A DNA stretch of 8,239 nt, from assembly GCA_947068385.1 (NCBI GenBank), contig CAMTBF010000139.1, positions 1 to 8,239 of the forward strand. Direction: 5' to 3'. A program made the translations under genes and the position numbers. A model generated the notes under the pieces. It made no database searches. It saw only the letters and a program-made list of their open reading frames with translations, and was not told the origin of the DNA. This document shows, piece by piece, positions 7,098 through 8,239 of this stretch; within the stretch, counting starts at the first letter, position 1, and every line of letters starts with the position of its first letter. This stretch comes from an uncultured Lachnospiraceae bacterium (lineage in GTDB: Bacteria; Bacillota; Clostridia; Lachnospirales; Lachnospiraceae).

Positions 7098-7106
7098 ATT
7101 ATATCA
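7098..7106 (-). promoter_or_regulatory. Proximal deoB promoter, extended -10 type
   Basis: The minus strand reads TGATATAAT (7098-7106), an extended -10 element TGnTATAAT. The expected -35 position (about 7121-7126) reads GGTTCG and is poor, as is common when the TG extension is present. The predicted start is near 7091, giving a leader of about 50 nt that contains both GATGGCCATC palindromes. Confidence 0.5.
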
Positions 7107-7133
7107 TAGGAACCGCTTCGCGAACCCTATGAT
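7103..7133. repeat. Imperfect inverted repeat between the two deoB -10 elements
   Basis: ATCATAGG (7103-7110) and CCTATGAT (7126-7133) form perfect 8-bp arms. An inner CGC/GCG pairing (7114-7116 with 7120-7122) lies in the centre. One arm touches the proximal -10 hexamer and covers the region where its -35 would be. This suits an operator. It is less convincing as a terminator of spoIIIAH, because no T-run follows. Confidence 0.45.
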
Positions 7134-7137
7134 CATG

Positions 7138-7165
7138 ATTATATCATAAGTATTATGTAAAACAA
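7138..7165 (-). promoter_or_regulatory. Distal deoB promoter, extended -10 type
   Basis: A second TGATATAAT (7138-7146) lies exactly 40 bp upstream of the first, inside an 11-bp exact direct repeat (7098-7108 and 7138-7148). A weak -35, TTGTTT (7160-7165), is 16 bp away. Activity is predicted from consensus only. Confidence 0.45.
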
Positions 7166-7174
7166 ACCATTTTT

Positions 7175-7972
7175 TTACTGGGCCACCGTGCTGATGATGA
7201 TGTTCTCCGCCGGAACCTCGGTCTTGCGCTTCACGATGTCCTCGATCTGGGCCCGCATGGCGTCGTCCAGGGCCGGCGCGTTGACCACTACGTCCACTGC
7301 GTCTCCGTTGATGCTGACCACCACGTCCTGGAAGCCCTTTGCCTCCAGAAGGATCTCCGCGGCGGATTCCTTCTCCGCGATGGCGGTCATCTGCACCATG
7401 CTGTCCACCGCCGCCTGCTTCTGTTCATCGGAAAGGCCGGCGCTGTTGATGATCTCCAGCAGCATTTCCTTATTCTTTGCCCTGGTCTGTTCCTTCAGGA
7501 GCTTGGCGTCGGAGAGGATCCCTGTCCCCGTGCTGGAGGTGAATACGGCCTCGCCCGGGATCTCTCCCTCCTCCGGCGTATTCCCGGCCACTTCTCCCTC
7601 CGCAGCGCCGTCCACGTCAACCACGGATCCGTCTTCGCCCGTGGTGCCCGCATCCGCCACTTCCATCCCGTCCGTCAGGTAATCGTCCACGATGACGCCT
7701 CCGTCCGTGTCCAGGCTCTGGATGTCCGTCTGGCTGTTCATCAGGTCCTCCTCCGACAGGTCCAGGAGTCCGTCCAGGGTGTAATTCTCGGTCACCACGC
7801 CCTCCGAGTCCACCGGGCTGGCATTGCTGGCCTCCACATTGCTGTCGTCCGTCTTCAGGTACTCATCCTCCATTCCGCTGCCGGCGAACTGCAGATAGCC
7901 CGCAATCGCTATCATGATCGCCAGTGCCGTTATCATAAGCTGATTCTTCTTGATTAGGTTTTTCACATTCAT
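7175..7972 (-). CDS. spoIIIAH: Stage III sporulation protein AH
   Basis: A 265-residue protein. The N-terminus MNVKNLIKKNQLMITALAI leads into one membrane segment (about 12-30). A long acidic, low-complexity linker follows (about 33-140). The C-terminal domain (about 153-265) ends AEILLEAKGFQDVVVSINGDAVDVVV...VPAENIIISTV, the YscJ/FliF-like ring-building fold. In spore formers SpoIIIAH sits in the mother-cell membrane and binds forespore SpoIIQ to make the channel across the intermembrane space during engulfment. The ATG at 7972 follows GAGGGG. The linker is longer than I recall for typical members, and low complexity there is common. The gene has its own sigma-E-type promoter, and no spoIIIAG precedes it within the visible 267 bp. 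The next gene, deoB, is 136 bp away. Confidence 0.88.
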   Translation of the reverse strand: MNVKNLIKKNQLMITALAIMIAIAGYLQFAGSGMEDEYLKTDDSNVEASNASPVDSEGVVTENYTLDGLLDLSEEDLMNSQTDIQSLDTDGGVIVDDYLTDGMEVADAGTTGEDGSVVDVDGAAEGEVAGNTPEEGEIPGEAVFTSSTGTGILSDAKLLKEQTRAKNKEMLLEIINSAGLSDEQKQAAVDSMVQMTAIAEKESAAEILLEAKGFQDVVVSINGDAVDVVVNAPALDDAMRAQIEDIVKRKTEVPAENIIISTVAQ

Positions 7973-7997
7973 TCCCCTCTTCGTGTTTTAATACTTC

Positions 7998-8026
7998 ATT
8001 GTATGAGCCTTTTTTGCGATATATGC
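7998..8026 (-). promoter_or_regulatory. Sigma-E (mother-cell sporulation) promoter of spoIIIAH
   Basis: The minus strand shows GCATATA (8020-8026), then 14 bp, then CATACAAT (7998-8005). The B. subtilis sigma-E consensus is KMATATT, 14-15 bp, CATACAHT, so the -10 matches fully and the -35 at six of seven positions with correct spacing. The transcript would start near 7991, about 20 nt before the spoIIIAH ATG. The spoIIIA operon is a known sigma-E target, which agrees with this call. Confidence 0.75.
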
Positions 8027-8044
8027 ACCTGTCTCATTTCTCTA

Positions 8045-8073
8045 TTGATTTTATTTTCCTTAGCGGCTATAAT
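8045..8073 (+). promoter_or_regulatory. Sigma-A-like promoter pointing away from spoIIIAH
   Basis: TTGATT (8045-8050), 17 bp, TATAAT (8068-8073) on the plus strand. The -35 lies outside the inverted repeat and the -10 inside its left arm. It would suit the small gene whose start is seen in the centre if that gene read to the right. As the window stands, that gene start faces the other way. Confidence 0.5.
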
Positions 8074-8239
8074 AAATATACGGGCAATGAGCATATACTA
8101 AAGGAATCGGTTGACGCTTTCAGGGTCGGATATGACGAAATTATGGGTAATGCTTGACGTAGCCATCGTAACACCTCCTAAATAAGATTCCTTTAGTATA
8201 TGCTCATTGCCCGTATATTTATTATAGCCGCTAAGGAAA
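8055..8239. repeat. Perfect 54-bp inverted repeat around a 77-bp centre
   Basis: Positions 8055-8108 and 8186-8239 are exact reverse complements over all 54 bases; the centre is 8109-8185. The right arm ends exactly at the last base of the window, so the true arm length may be greater. The centre holds AGGAGGTG and an ATG on the minus strand. The innermost bases of the arms are AAGGAATC and GATTCCTT. Candidate explanations are a fold-back (template-switch) duplication, a library or assembly chimera, or an invertible segment. The first two fit best: the -35 element outside the left arm faces the centre, and the coding start enters the arm still in a plausible frame. Confidence 0.9.
8098..8166 (-). 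pseudogene. Start of a small gene cut off by the inverted repeat
   Basis: A strong AGGAGGTG (8172-8179) stands 5 bases before an ATG at 8166. The 22 codons read MATSSITHNFVISDPESV then NRFL and a TAG that lies in the left repeat arm. From memory the N-terminus resembles small (roughly 65-75 residue) uncharacterised, antitoxin-like proteins common in Lachnospiraceae, whose next residues would be about NALE. This is recollection, not a search result. The last three codons (CGA TTC CTT) fall across the repeat edge and still fit the family, which suggests that the true gene continues from there in the intact genome. A 22-residue functional peptide is possible but less likely. Confidence 0.5.

Noticed and set aside
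7103..7133. Intrinsic terminator after spoIIIAH
   Set aside because: The stem is interrupted by mismatches and no T-run follows on the minus strand. Its position between two -10 elements fits an operator better.
8055..8239. Phase-variable promoter inversion as the explanation of the inverted repeat
   Set aside because: The promoter -10 is in the arms and not in the centre, and the frame from the ATG ends at the same TAG in either orientation, so a flip would not switch any visible product. No recombinase gene is seen, although the window ends here.
1..8239. CRISPR array, tRNA or rRNA genes, insertion sequences, phage genes
   Set aside because: No spaced direct repeats, tRNA-like folds, rRNA sequence, transposase, recombinase or phage protein motifs were recognised on either strand.

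Overview
All confidently identified genes in this window lie on the minus strand, so they read from high to low coordinates. The gene set is SpoIIIAH, an Asp23/Gls24 protein, NusB, XseA/XseB, IspA, a DeoB-type phosphopentomutase, release factor 3 and a transglutaminase-like lipoprotein. With strong AGGAGG-type ribosome sites and rather GC-rich DNA, this points to a spore-forming member of the Clostridia, most likely a gut Lachnospiraceae. That placement is inferred from gene content and remembered protein similarity.

Layout in the direction of transcription. (1) 8239-7973 is a regulatory and junction region. It holds a perfect 54-bp inverted repeat (8055-8108 and 8186-8239) around a 77-bp centre carrying a ribosome site and the first codons of a small gene. 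Next to it are a sigma-A-like promoter pointing right (8045-8073) and a near-consensus sigma-E promoter pointing left at spoIIIAH (7998-8026). (2) spoIIIAH, 7972-7175. (3) A 136-bp gap with two copies of an extended -10 element, an imperfect inverted repeat and two identical palindromes, leading into deoB (7038-5779), prfC (5670-4075) and a lipoprotein with a transglutaminase-like core (4040-2784). No convincing terminator separates these three, so they may be co-transcribed. (4) A sigma-A promoter overlapping the end of the lipoprotein gene drives the tightly packed housekeeping cluster asp23-nusB-xseA-xseB-ispA. Its members are joined by a 22-nt gap, a 4-nt GTGA overlap, a 95-nt gap and a 20-nt overlap. 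ispA runs off the left edge.

How the genes fit together: asp23-nusB-xseA-xseB-ispA is a familiar Firmicutes cluster (envelope-associated Asp23 protein, transcription antitermination, exonuclease VII, isoprenoid synthesis). In many Lachnospiraceae it follows the spoIIIA sporulation operon directly. Here deoB, prfC and the lipoprotein gene lie between spoIIIAH and asp23, and spoIIIAH has its own sporulation-type promoter with no spoIIIAG in front of it.

The most unusual items are the large inverted repeat at the right edge, an in-frame 18-bp tandem repeat that lengthens the C-terminus of DeoB, and the elaborate deoB leader. The inverted repeat looks like a fold-back copy, either a real template-switch event or a library/assembly artefact. 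I found no new defence or mobile system that the sequence would support.
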